Shown here: piece by piece, positions 1 to 7,242 of the stretch
Position numbering within the stretch: the first letter of the stretch is position 1
Layout: each line of letters starts with the position of its first letter
From: Photobacterium sp. GB-56
Lineage (GTDB): Bacteria; Pseudomonadota; Gammaproteobacteria; Enterobacterales; Vibrionaceae
Direction: 5' to 3'
DNA length: 64,000 nucleotides
NCBI RefSeq assembly: GCF_003026105.1
Contig: NZ_PYNW01000008.1
Location: 120,746 to 184,745 of the forward strand
Notes under the pieces: generated by a model
Database searches by the model: none
What the model saw: the letters and a program-made list of their open reading frames with translations, nothing else
Told to the model about the DNA's origin: nothing
Position numbers and translations under genes: made by a program

Positions 1-2
1 TC

Positions 3-71
3 GTTATTTCCGCAATAGGGTATGCACTAACGGATAGAAAAAACACACTATTAAATTTAGAATTTTTTTGA
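3..71 (+). CDS. Possible 3' end of a gene entering from the left
   Basis: The frame beginning at base 3 is open for 22 codons and stops at 69-71 with TGA. Its translation (…AIGYALTDRKNTLLNLEFF) reads like a normal protein tail with a hydrophobic stretch followed by charged residues. No family can be assigned from so short a piece, and the open frame could be chance. Confidence 0.3.
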   Translation, partial: VISAIGYALTDRKNTLLNLEFF

Positions 72-471
72 TAAATAATAGCTTCTCATTACATTGTTTA
101 GGTCTTGAAATATTATTTGTCTTTTCTGTTTATTTTTAATGGGCAGTTTTTCTTAGGCAATGGGTGATTATTATATAAGGGTTGTGAAAAGTATAGAATA
201 ATAAATGTATTCAAAATTGACATGGTTGTTATTAATATATTGAATATTTCAATTAATGAGAAATTCTACCTCTTAGAAAAAGAATGGAAAATAATGTTAT
301 ATTATTTTCCATTTTTCATATTTTCCATCTTGAATTAAAAGAGATTTAATACCTAAAAGTAATAAATTGACCTATTATTGACTTGGAAATGACGTCATTA
401 AGACATAGGTTTATCTAGTAGATAGATACTGTCAGGGTCATATTAAAACAGTATTCGTTACAGGGGTTTGT
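72..471. other. AT-rich intergenic region before the lipoprotein genes
   Basis: No open frame of note. It contains a 12-bp perfect palindrome, AATGACGTCATT, at 388-399, about 75 bases before the first lipoprotein gene, which could be an operator. Two TTGAC boxes (367 and 378) could serve as -35 elements, but I see no convincing -10 at the right distance. A ribosome binding site AGGGG lies just ahead of the ATG at 472. Confidence 0.4.
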
Positions 472-1260
472 ATGAAAAAAACAATTATCGCGATGACTAT
501 TGCAGGTTTATTTTTAGTTGGTTGTGATCAGGCAAAACAAAATACAGCTACAGATAGTACATCTGCTGCCCAACATTCAACCGTTGAAATGAAAGATAAA
601 GTGACGGAACAATCAGGTACGGCGTTAGATGCAACTAAAAATACGGTGTCCGATGCTGCTGACGTAGTCAAAGATCAAACCAACAAAATGGTTGATAAAG
701 CGGCTGAATTAAGTGATTCAGCGGTTACAAAAGCGTCGGAGATGACAGATGCTGTAAAAGAGAAAACAACTGACATGGTTAATAAATCAAAGCAAGTTGT
801 TGATGATTCTGTTGATTCTATGAAAGAAAAAGCATCTGAATTGAAAACCTCTTTAACAAATTCATCAGCCGATGAAAAGACGTCTGCGGCAGTTGCAGAA
901 ATGAATAGTTCAGTATCAGAAGTAAAAGATACTGTTGCTGATGATTCAAAAGCGTTAATAGATGTGACAAAAGAAAAAGCAACTGAAGCGTCTGATGCGG
1001 TCAATAAAGCTGAAGATTCCGCGGATCATTCAATGGATGAAATGAAACATTCAGCGACAGAAATGAAAGATGCTGCAGTGGATAAAACAGCAGTGACAGA
1101 AGATAACGTAAAAAATGCCGCAAATGATGCAATGAAGTCTGTCGATGATTCAGCTCAAGCTGCGCAAAAAAAAGCCGCTGAAATGACCGATTCTGCTGTT
1201 GATAAAACAGAAAATGCTGCTGATGATTTAGAGAAAAAAGCATCAGATTTACTAAATTAA
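472..1260 (+). CDS. Alanine/lysine-rich repeat lipoprotein
   Basis: A 262-residue lipoprotein of unknown function. Residues 1-18 are a short lipoprotein signal ending in LVGC, so Cys18 would be lipidated. The next residue is Asp, which in E. coli retains lipoproteins in the inner membrane; whether that holds here is inference. The rest is almost entirely low-complexity amphipathic helix built from loose repeats of the form D-x-A-V-D-K-x-x-E-M-T-D-S, rich in Ala, Lys, Asp, Ser and poor in aromatics, resembling LEA/apolipoprotein-like or YtxH-like envelope proteins. It is first in a row of three lipoprotein genes with the same leader. A terminator follows directly, so it may be a transcription unit of its own. 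Confidence 0.85.
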   Translation: MKKTIIAMTIAGLFLVGCDQAKQNTATDSTSAAQHSTVEMKDKVTEQSGTALDATKNTVSDAADVVKDQTNKMVDKAAELSDSAVTKASEMTDAVKEKTTDMVNKSKQVVDDSVDSMKEKASELKTSLTNSSADEKTSAAVAEMNSSVSEVKDTVADDSKALIDVTKEKATEASDAVNKAEDSADHSMDEMKHSATEMKDAAVDKTAVTEDNVKNAANDAMKSVDDSAQAAQKKAAEMTDSAVDKTENAADDLEKKASDLLN

Positions 1261-1286
1261 GCGTCCTAAAATTTCGAATATTATAG

Positions 1287-1337
1287 CAAGATACCGTGAA
1301 ACTCTCAGTTGCGAGTTTCAAGGTATCTTGTTTTTTC
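1287..1337 (+). terminator. Rho-independent terminator between lipoprotein genes 1 and 2
   Basis: Arms CAAGATACC…GAAACTC (1287-1304) and GAGTTTC…GGTATCTTG (1313-1330) form a long stem with an 8-base loop, followed by TTTTTT at 1331-1336. The Shine-Dalgarno of the next gene begins only a few bases later, so readthrough or antitermination could set the expression of the second lipoprotein. Confidence 0.85.
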
Positions 1338-1350
1338 TAAGGAGATTAAG

Positions 1351-1656
1351 ATGAAAAAAACATTATTAGTTGCTGCAATTCTCGGTTTAGCACTTGTTGG
1401 CTGCGACCAAAGCACAGATAAAACCGCGACAGATATGCAAAACAAGGCATCAGATACCGCAACACAAGTGATTGATTCAACCAAAGCAGTTGCCAATGAT
1501 GCTGTTGATGCCACAAAGCAAGCGGCTGACGATACAGCAAAAGCGGCGAATGATGTTGCAGATAAAGCAGTTGATGCCACAAAAGAGATGGCAGATGATG
1601 CAGGCAAAGCTGCGGACAATATGAAAGACGCAGTTAAGGATGCAACTGCTGAGTAA
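1351..1656 (+). CDS. Small alanine-rich repeat lipoprotein
   Basis: A 101-residue lipoprotein. The ATG at 1351 is chosen over the in-frame codon at 1309 because AAGGAG lies at 1339-1344 and because translation from here starts directly with the lipoprotein signal, ending in LVGC with Cys18 and Asp at +2. The mature part is one amphipathic helix of about 80 residues made of 11-residue-like repeats (A-V-D-A-T-K-x-A-A-D-D), like a short form of the neighbouring 262-residue protein. The two probably arose by duplication. Function is unknown; an envelope role is inferred from the signal only. Confidence 0.85.
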   Translation: MKKTLLVAAILGLALVGCDQSTDKTATDMQNKASDTATQVIDSTKAVANDAVDATKQAADDTAKAANDVADKAVDATKEMADDAGKAADNMKDAVKDATAE

Positions 1657-1738
1657 TTGATAACATAGTTTATTATGGTGTTCTGTTTTATGACGTGTAC
1701 ATATCCATAATATTTTGTGTTATTTCAAGGAGATTAAG

Positions 1739-2203
1739 ATGAAAAAAACACTTTTAGCTACAGCCCTTCTTGGTTTAGTACTTGTGGGTTGTGATCAAGC
1801 TTCAGATAAAACGTCACCAACGGCATCTGCGGCGAATGATCAAATTACAGAATTATCACAGGCTGCTGATAATGCGAAGAACTCACTTGATTGGATGGGG
1901 GAGTATACAGGTATTGAGCCTTGTGCTGATTGTTCTGGAATTGAAACAAGCTTAACGCTAAAAGACAATGGCACTTACATTTTAGATCAAACTTATCAAG
2001 ATAAAGAAACCAAACCTTTAACTACAGAAGGTAAGTTTGACTGGAATGATAAAGGCGATACGATCACCTTGAATTTAGGTGGTGGTCAAACAGCTCAGTA
2101 TTTCGTGGGTGAACAACGTATCTTCCATTTAGATAAAGATGGTAAGCGTGTCCAAGGTGATCTTGCTGATGCGTATACATTAAAAAAACAAGATCACAAA
2201 TAA
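1739..2203 (+). CDS. NlpE-like lipoprotein (copper-resistance/envelope-stress family)
   Basis: A 154-residue lipoprotein. The start at 1739 follows AAGGAG and yields a signal ending in LVGC with Cys18, almost identical to the two upstream lipoproteins, whose untranslated leaders it also shares. Residues about 50-150 match the N-terminal domain of NlpE: YTGIEPCADCSGI carries the CxxC pair, followed by a small beta-barrel pattern (LTLKDNGTYIL, GKFDWNDKGDTITL). In E. coli NlpE reports lipoprotein trafficking and surface contact to Cpx; here only the N-terminal domain is present. The family call is fairly firm, the role is inferred. Confidence 0.85.
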   Translation: MKKTLLATALLGLVLVGCDQASDKTSPTASAANDQITELSQAADNAKNSLDWMGEYTGIEPCADCSGIETSLTLKDNGTYILDQTYQDKETKPLTTEGKFDWNDKGDTITLNLGGGQTAQYFVGEQRIFHLDKDGKRVQGDLADAYTLKKQDHK

Positions 2204-2240
2204 CCCATTATGCTCGGAACACTTTGTTGTTAGCATATAT

Positions 2241-2270
2241 ATTAAGCCCTGATCACAGGGCTTAATTTAT
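2241..2270. terminator. Bidirectional terminator after the NlpE-like gene
   Basis: A perfect 11-bp inverted repeat, ATTAAGCCCTG (2241-2251) and its complement (2256-2266), with a 4-base loop. It lies between the convergent NlpE-like gene and the LysR gene, with T-rich sequence on the plus side. Confidence 0.8.
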
Positions 2271-2306
2271 ATCTAGTGCTAGGATATGCGATGAAGATCG
2301 CGAGTA

Positions 2307-3212
2307 TTACTGAGAGCGTTGGATTTCATCATCTACCCAGCGTAAGAGTTGCTTAATCGCTCGTGAAAGCACTTGGTTTTGACGCACGATATATCCCAAA
2401 CTGGTTGTCGGGAAATCAGGCAGTGGTGTTATTTGTGTTTGTAAGTGTGGTTTTGAATGTAAAGAAAAACTCGGTACTATTGCGACACCAAATCCCGCTT
2501 CCGCCCAATCAATCTGCGCATCTACACTGCCTACTTCCATTACATGGTATTTTTTTAATTTTAATAAAGGCAATGCCATATCAATTAATTCACGGGTTCG
2601 GGTATCGTGGCCGAGCAAAATCAAGGTGGGTTCTTCTGCTGCGAGAGGTTCGGCTGGGATAATTTGTGAAGGGTTAGCCGACAATGCCTGCCAGCGTGAT
2701 AAGCCATTACCTAATGCGCACCATTTAACTTGTCGTAATTCAGTAAAATGCAGTGGTTGACTCTCTTTCTGTGCAATAACGAACCCAAGATCCGCTTTCG
2801 CGCTTTTGACTAACTCGGTTGCTTGAGATGAAGTGGTATTAAAAAGAGACAGATCAATCCCCGGATATTCTTTCTTGAAAGACTGAAAAGGGCTAATTAA
2901 TAACAAACGAGAAATAATATCACTGGCTGCTATGGTTAAAGTACCGCGATTAAGCTCATTGATAGCGTTCAGATCGGCCTGACAAATTTGCAGTTCCATT
3001 AAAGTATTTTCTGCACTTTGTAACAGACGTTCACCGGCTTGAGTTAAACGAAAAGGGTTACGCTCAATTAACTTAACCCGCGTGGTTTGTTCTAATTGCT
3101 TGAGATGAAGGCTTACATTAGGTTGCGTCATATGTAGCGCAGCTGCAGTTTTACCAAAGTGCTGGTGCTTTGCCAAAGCGACAAAGGTATTGAGCCAGTG
3201 GATATCAATCAT
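2307..3212 (-). CDS. LysR-family transcriptional regulator, divergent from the PurA paralog
   Basis: A 301-residue LysR-type regulator of normal family length. The N-terminal winged helix-turn-helix spans about residues 4-63 (FGKTAAALHMTQPNVSLHLKQ is the recognition region), followed by the substrate-binding domain (about 90-295). It is read away from the adenylosuccinate-synthetase-like gene at 3392 across a 179-base divergent promoter region, the usual arrangement for a LysR regulator and its target. The region holds a 17-bp perfect palindrome (3239-3255) that may be its site. The inducer is unknown. Confidence 0.9.
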   Translation of the reverse strand: MIDIHWLNTFVALAKHQHFGKTAAALHMTQPNVSLHLKQLEQTTRVKLIERNPFRLTQAGERLLQSAENTLMELQICQADLNAINELNRGTLTIAASDIISRLLLISPFQSFKKEYPGIDLSLFNTTSSQATELVKSAKADLGFVIAQKESQPLHFTELRQVKWCALGNGLSRWQALSANPSQIIPAEPLAAEEPTLILLGHDTRTRELIDMALPLLKLKKYHVMEVGSVDAQIDWAEAGFGVAIVPSFSLHSKPHLQTQITPLPDFPTTSLGYIVRQNQVLSRAIKQLLRWVDDEIQRSQ

Positions 3213-3238
3213 ATTCGCAATGATTTCCTAAGCAGTAG

Positions 3239-3255
3239 ATGATATTTATTATCAT
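3239..3255. promoter_or_regulatory. Palindrome in the LysR/PurA-paralog divergent promoter
   Basis: ATGATA-TTTAT-TATCAT is a perfect 6-5-6 palindrome between the LysR gene and the purA-like gene. It fits the general T-N11-A form of LysR sites. It lies just 5' of the regulator's own start, a common place for autoregulation. Assignment is by context only. Confidence 0.5.
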
Positions 3256-3391
3256 ACATAACATATTGAGTAGAGAAGATTAACCATACTCCATATATGA
3301 TATTCTTATCAAGTTAATAACGATTATTAATTATTCTTATTGACTAGATGAGCATAGGATAGGTGTCATTGCTTTTGAGGAGATTTAAATT

Positions 3392-4648
3392 ATGTCGTCT
3401 ATTGTTGTTGTTGGTGCTAACTGGGGTGATGAAGGTAAAGGTCGTATTGTTGATTATTTAGCAGACCAAGCTTCAGCAAGTATCCGTTTCCAAGGTGGTA
3501 ATAACGCAGGTCACACTGTTGTTAACGATTTTGGTACGTTCAAATTGCACCAATTACCTAGCGGCGTATTTAATCCTGATTGTATTGCTGTGTTAGGCCC
3601 TGGCATGGTGATCAGCCCTGAAAAACTGTCTTTAGAAATCGAAGAAGTAGCAACATCAGGTGTTGAAGTGAAACTTTGCATCTCAGATCGTGCAACATTA
3701 TGTCTACCGCTTCACGCACTGGAAGATACCTTAGAAGAACAACGTCTAGGTGATGGTGCTTACGGTTCAACACGTCAAGGTATCGCTCCTGCATACGGCG
3801 ATCGTGTAATGAAAAAAGGTATTCTTGTTGGTTGGTTAAAACAACCTGCAGTGTTACGTGAACGTATTCAATTCATGATGGATTGGAAACTTCCTCAACT
3901 TAAAGCGCTATACCCATCTTTTGAATTCACCCAAACAGCAGAAGAAATGACAGAGTGGCTATTAGAGGTTTCTCAACCTTGGCGTGACAGTATTTGTAAC
4001 GTAACAGAGCCACTTAAAGCACTACAAAAAGAAGACAAAACGTTGTTGTTTGAAGCACAACTGGGTGCGGGTCGTGACTTAGTTTACGGTGAATACCCAT
4101 GGACAACATCTTCTAACGTAACTGCAGCTTACGCTGGTATTGGTAGTGGTTTACCTGCTCTTCATCCTGAGCGTGTTATTGCAGTAGCAAAAGCATTCAG
4201 CTCTTCAGTAGGTACGGGTACGTTGATCACTGCAATGGAAGATCAAGATCAATTCCGTGAAGATGCAAAAGAATTCGGTGCAACAACCGGTCGCCCACGT
4301 GATATGGGTTACTTCGATGCAGTGGCTACTCGTAACGGTGTTGAACTACAAGCAGCAACTGAAATTGCACTAACTAAGATCGACTGCTTAACAGGTATGA
4401 AAGATCTGAAAATCTGTGTGGCTTACAACGGTGAGCATACTGAAAACCCAATTTGGCCTCAAACTGCATCACTAACGGCTGTATACGAGCAAATGACTGG
4501 TTGGGAAGAAGATATTACAGGTTGTCGTACATTTGAATCGCTACCTAAAGGTGCACAAGAGTACGTACTTCGTATTGAAGAGCTAATGGGCGTGCCAGTT
4601 AAAATGGTCTCTGTTGGTCCTGAGCGTGATCAAATGATCCTTCGCTAA
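3392..4648 (+). CDS. purA: Adenylosuccinate synthetase paralog
   Basis: A 418-residue member of the PurA family, which joins aspartate to IMP using GTP. The loop WGDEGKGR (residues 11-18) carries the catalytic Asp13, GNNAGHT has the catalytic His41, and ATTGRPRD keeps the arginines that hold aspartate and IMP. The C-terminal part (TKID, then RIEELMGVPV and SVGPERD) is also conserved. Several nucleotide-side residues differ from E. coli PurA: GTTGRG is GSTRQG, the VARRG arginines are lysines, and the Gln of GAQGTLLD aligns with Leu. The gene is monocistronic behind a LysR regulator, not in the usual purA neighbourhood. I infer an extra, regulated copy, perhaps with a changed substrate. The symbol denotes the family only. 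Confidence 0.85.
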   Translation: MSSIVVVGANWGDEGKGRIVDYLADQASASIRFQGGNNAGHTVVNDFGTFKLHQLPSGVFNPDCIAVLGPGMVISPEKLSLEIEEVATSGVEVKLCISDRATLCLPLHALEDTLEEQRLGDGAYGSTRQGIAPAYGDRVMKKGILVGWLKQPAVLRERIQFMMDWKLPQLKALYPSFEFTQTAEEMTEWLLEVSQPWRDSICNVTEPLKALQKEDKTLLFEAQLGAGRDLVYGEYPWTTSSNVTAAYAGIGSGLPALHPERVIAVAKAFSSSVGTGTLITAMEDQDQFREDAKEFGATTGRPRDMGYFDAVATRNGVELQAATEIALTKIDCLTGMKDLKICVAYNGEHTENPIWPQTASLTAVYEQMTGWEEDITGCRTFESLPKGAQEYVLRIEELMGVPVKMVSVGPERDQMILR

Positions 4649-4672
4649 TATACGTTCAAAGTAAAAAATAAA

Positions 4673-4720
4673 AACAGCGGTCGTGTTAATTATTAACACG
4701 ACCGCTGTTGTATTTGTTAT
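4673..4720. terminator. Bidirectional terminator between the PurA paralog and the peptide transporter
   Basis: A perfect 18-bp inverted repeat (arms 4673-4690 and 4692-4709, AACAGCGGTCGTGTTAAT and complement) that folds with a small AT loop. It is flanked by A-rich sequence on the left and T-rich on the right, so it can terminate both convergent genes. Confidence 0.85.
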
Positions 4721-6207
4721 TCTAAGCCGCCGCTGTTACTGTTTTTTTCTGTTGTATCTTTTGCATAAATAATACGCGTTAATTTAGGCGCAATAAGTAA
4801 TGTAATCAGAGCTATTGCGGCTGTACCAACACCAATTTCATTAAACACTTTGCTATATATGATAAGTGTCTGATGTGGGTCATCAATATTACTCGGTACT
4901 GCTGTTAATGATGCTACCCAGCCACCGATAACAGCCGCTGTTGCAGAGGTTAAGAACCACATTCCCATAGCAAAGCCCATCATACGTTGTGGTACAAGCT
5001 GTGCCACCATGGCTAAACCTAGACCTGATACCAATAATTCACCAATAGACTGGAATAGGTAAGAGACCACTAACCAACCAGAATTAATAATGCTTTGGCT
5101 ATTTGCAAACTTAGCACCTACTGGAAGGACTAAGAAAGCAAGGCTACATAGCACCATACCGAATGCAAATTTGAACGGCATTGAAAAGCGTTCGCCTAGC
5201 TTATTGTAAAGAATCGCTAATAGTGGGCTTGCAAGCATAATCCACATTGGGTTTAGTGCTTGGAATTGTTCTGGAGCAACGGATATTCCGAAGATGTTAT
5301 GTTCAACATTGTGAATGGCGAAGAAGTTCAATGATGTCGGCATCTGGAAGTAAAGTACGAAGAACACAACTCCCTGAAGCATAAGTACAAAAGCAACGAG
5401 CATTTTTGCTCGTTCGTTGCCTGATGTTGAAAAAGCTTCTTTAAAGTACAGTGAAACAATAGCAATACCTGCAACGACTAGAATGGCATGTGCGTAAAAT
5501 AAATGCTGAAGCAAGAATGAACTCACAAAGCTTAAAGCGACTGTACCAATAACAACACATAAAAAGTAAAAGCTATTCATGGGTTTCATATCAGCTGGGG
5601 AGCCAACATCTTGAACGGTTTTTTTGCTCACAATAAAGTTTGCAATGGTAATGATTAAACCAATAGCACTCACTGAAAACGCAAAGTTATAACCGAATTT
5701 GTCAGCAATCCATGGTGTTAAAAGCATTGAAAAGAACGAGCCTAAGTTAATCGCCATGTAATACATGGTAAAAGCACCATCTAAGCGAGGGTCATTTTCA
5801 CCGTATACTTTCGCCAGTAAGCTTGAAGGGTTAGCTTTAAATAAACCATTACCCATAGCAATGAAACCCATCGCGATATAAATCATAGATGGGCTACCAT
5901 TACCGTGACTCGCTGAAAGACCAAGTAATGCATAACCTATTGTCAGGACGATTGCACCAAGCGTAATTGTACGTTTGGTTCCTAAAACTTTATCACCAAC
6001 CCAACCGCCAAGCGCTACTGAACCATATATCAATGCTGTAAAGGCACCAAATAATGTAAAGGAAGCAGACTCTGGCATATTAAGAATTTTGACCATATAA
6101 ACAGTCAAAATTGCATTCATTCCATAAAAGCCAAAGCGTTCCCAAAATTCGATGGAGAATATCAAATAGAAGGGTTTTGGTTGTTTAAATATATTAACGT
6201 CAGACAT
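4717..6207 (-). CDS. POT-family proton-dependent oligopeptide transporter (copy 1)
   Basis: A 496-residue inner-membrane transporter of the proton-coupled peptide (POT/PTR2) family, like E. coli DtpA/DtpB, importing di- and tripeptides. The family signature ExxERFxFYG is seen near residue 18 (SIEFWERFGFYG), and there are 12-14 hydrophobic segments. I start at 6207 rather than further upstream because AAGGAA precedes this ATG and because the start then matches the second copy at 7243-8721 (MS[DE]VNIFKQPKPF…). The two copies share most of their sequence and also part of their upstream DNA, so they come from a tandem duplication that later took in, or left between, a SemiSWEET gene. Confidence 0.92.
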   Translation of the reverse strand: MSDVNIFKQPKPFYLIFSIEFWERFGFYGMNAILTVYMVKILNMPESASFTLFGAFTALIYGSVALGGWVGDKVLGTKRTITLGAIVLTIGYALLGLSASHGNGSPSMIYIAMGFIAMGNGLFKANPSSLLAKVYGENDPRLDGAFTMYYMAINLGSFFSMLLTPWIADKFGYNFAFSVSAIGLIITIANFIVSKKTVQDVGSPADMKPMNSFYFLCVVIGTVALSFVSSFLLQHLFYAHAILVVAGIAIVSLYFKEAFSTSGNERAKMLVAFVLMLQGVVFFVLYFQMPTSLNFFAIHNVEHNIFGISVAPEQFQALNPMWIMLASPLLAILYNKLGERFSMPFKFAFGMVLCSLAFLVLPVGAKFANSQSIINSGWLVVSYLFQSIGELLVSGLGLAMVAQLVPQRMMGFAMGMWFLTSATAAVIGGWVASLTAVPSNIDDPHQTLIIYSKVFNEIGVGTAAIALITLLIAPKLTRIIYAKDTTEKNSNSGGLE

Positions 6208-6759
6208 TACATTCCTTAGTTTGCATTGTTGTTTTTTTGTATCTTTGTTGTGATAAGGTTGCATTCTTGACGAAGCTACTATTTTGAATAGTCATCAGCA
6301 ATTGGGTAAATATAAGTTATTATTTTTGGTTGATTGCAATTAATGGCTTTATGTTTTTTATTTATAACATAAAAACAATAGGTTACATTTATAATGGTCA
6401 ACTTTTTTATTGTTAAAATATAATAGAGAAAAAAGTTATAAATATCGAGTGACTGAAAAATATCAATTACACAGTGTTTAATAGGTTGTGTATTACTTAA
6501 AATCGCACCAAAAATGAATAAATATAAAACTTTGTTTTATATTGGGAGCGATGCGTAAGAGGGGGGGAGGTAATAGGTTTATATAGGTTTTAAAAAAGCA
6601 GAGTGATTTACGAATTAATGATAGCGAAGTAGCTAATATGCAATATTGAGATGGCCTTTGTTATCACAATAAATGAGCGTGTTAATTATCAACTCGCCCA
6701 TTTTCTTTAAACTAATGAAAAGAAGGGAAGATATTCCATTCTTTCATTTTTATGAATAC
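6208..6759. other. Long leader region of peptide transporter copy 1
   Basis: 552 bases without a convincing gene. Bases about 6291-6345 (GTCATCAGCAATT then TAAATATAAGTT) and 6571-6635 (TAATAGGTT … GATTTACGAATTAA) recur, diverged but in the same order, upstream of copy 2 at about 8819-8873 and 9121-9185. The conserved blocks are probably promoter or regulatory elements retained after duplication, or a structured leader. Confidence 0.5.
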
Positions 6760-7053
6760 CTAGAAGGTGATACCTGCCTTCATTACTATGCCTACCATCA
6801 TGGCAAAGTAAGCGAGAAATCCTAAAAAATTACCAACCCAAATTGTCGGGTTTTTATGGTAGAGACCATAAATAAACCAGAGCAAAGAAATAAGCGCATA
6901 CATAGACCAGGTGGTTAACGATAAACCATGGGCATGATTGGGATGGGATATAAAAAGCTTATATAACTGAGGCAATGTTGCAATTGGGCTTACTAACCCC
7001 ATAAACAACATGAGCGGTTCAAGTTTCTTCCCTAAACTCTCCAACAGCGACAT
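6760..7053 (-). CDS. SemiSWEET-type sugar transporter
   Basis: A 97-residue protein with three predicted membrane helices, the size of a bacterial SemiSWEET. The PQ-loop motif is seen as SPIATLPQLYK (about residue 20-30), followed by LSLTTWSMY and a C-terminal helix containing N and G residues (WVGNFLGFLAYFAMM). SemiSWEETs work as dimers to carry sugars by facilitated diffusion. The start at 7053 (MSLLESLGKK) is preferred to an upstream TTG because AGGAG lies 10 bases before it. It sits between the two peptide transporter genes, same strand, with its own intergenic regions. Confidence 0.85.
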   Translation of the reverse strand: MSLLESLGKKLEPLMLFMGLVSPIATLPQLYKLFISHPNHAHGLSLTTWSMYALISLLWFIYGLYHKNPTIWVGNFLGFLAYFAMMVGIVMKAGITF

Positions 7054-7133
7054 ATGAATTAAACTCCTAAACAACTAATAATAAATAATATTTTTAAAAG
7101 TTTAGCTATATTGCTGATAAAATGCTAAAAATA

Positions 7134-7202
7134 TACCCAAGTAATTTCAAACTACAAGGCCTATCGTATTATCAAAACCTATTGTTTGAAGCTGCTTGGG
7201 TA
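7134..7202. repeat. Imperfect inverted repeat, dispersed-repeat type
   Basis: Arms TACCCAAGTAATTTCAAAC (7134-7152) and GTTTGAAGCTGCTTGGGTA (7184-7202) pair with 3 mismatches in 19 around a 31-base centre. The sequence looks like the short dispersed inverted repeats common in Vibrio and Photobacterium intergenic DNA. It lies between peptide transporter copy 2 and the SemiSWEET gene and could form a hairpin that ends or protects a transcript. Confidence 0.7.
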
Positions 7203-7242
7203 CATTGTTCAAATTTTCGTTAAAAGAAATCGCTAGAAAATA

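Noticed and set aside
675..1004. 109-residue minus-strand frame inside the repeat lipoprotein
   Set aside because: It is the antisense shadow of a low-complexity Ala/Lys-rich gene, where few stops arise by composition. The same applies to minus-strand frames at 1305-1619 and 25260-25661.
3392..4648. PurZ (phage-type 2-aminoadenylosuccinate synthetase)
   Set aside because: The WGDEGKG loop keeps the catalytic Asp, which PurZ replaces. No phage or Z-genome genes are near. Kept as a PurA paralog of unknown specificity.
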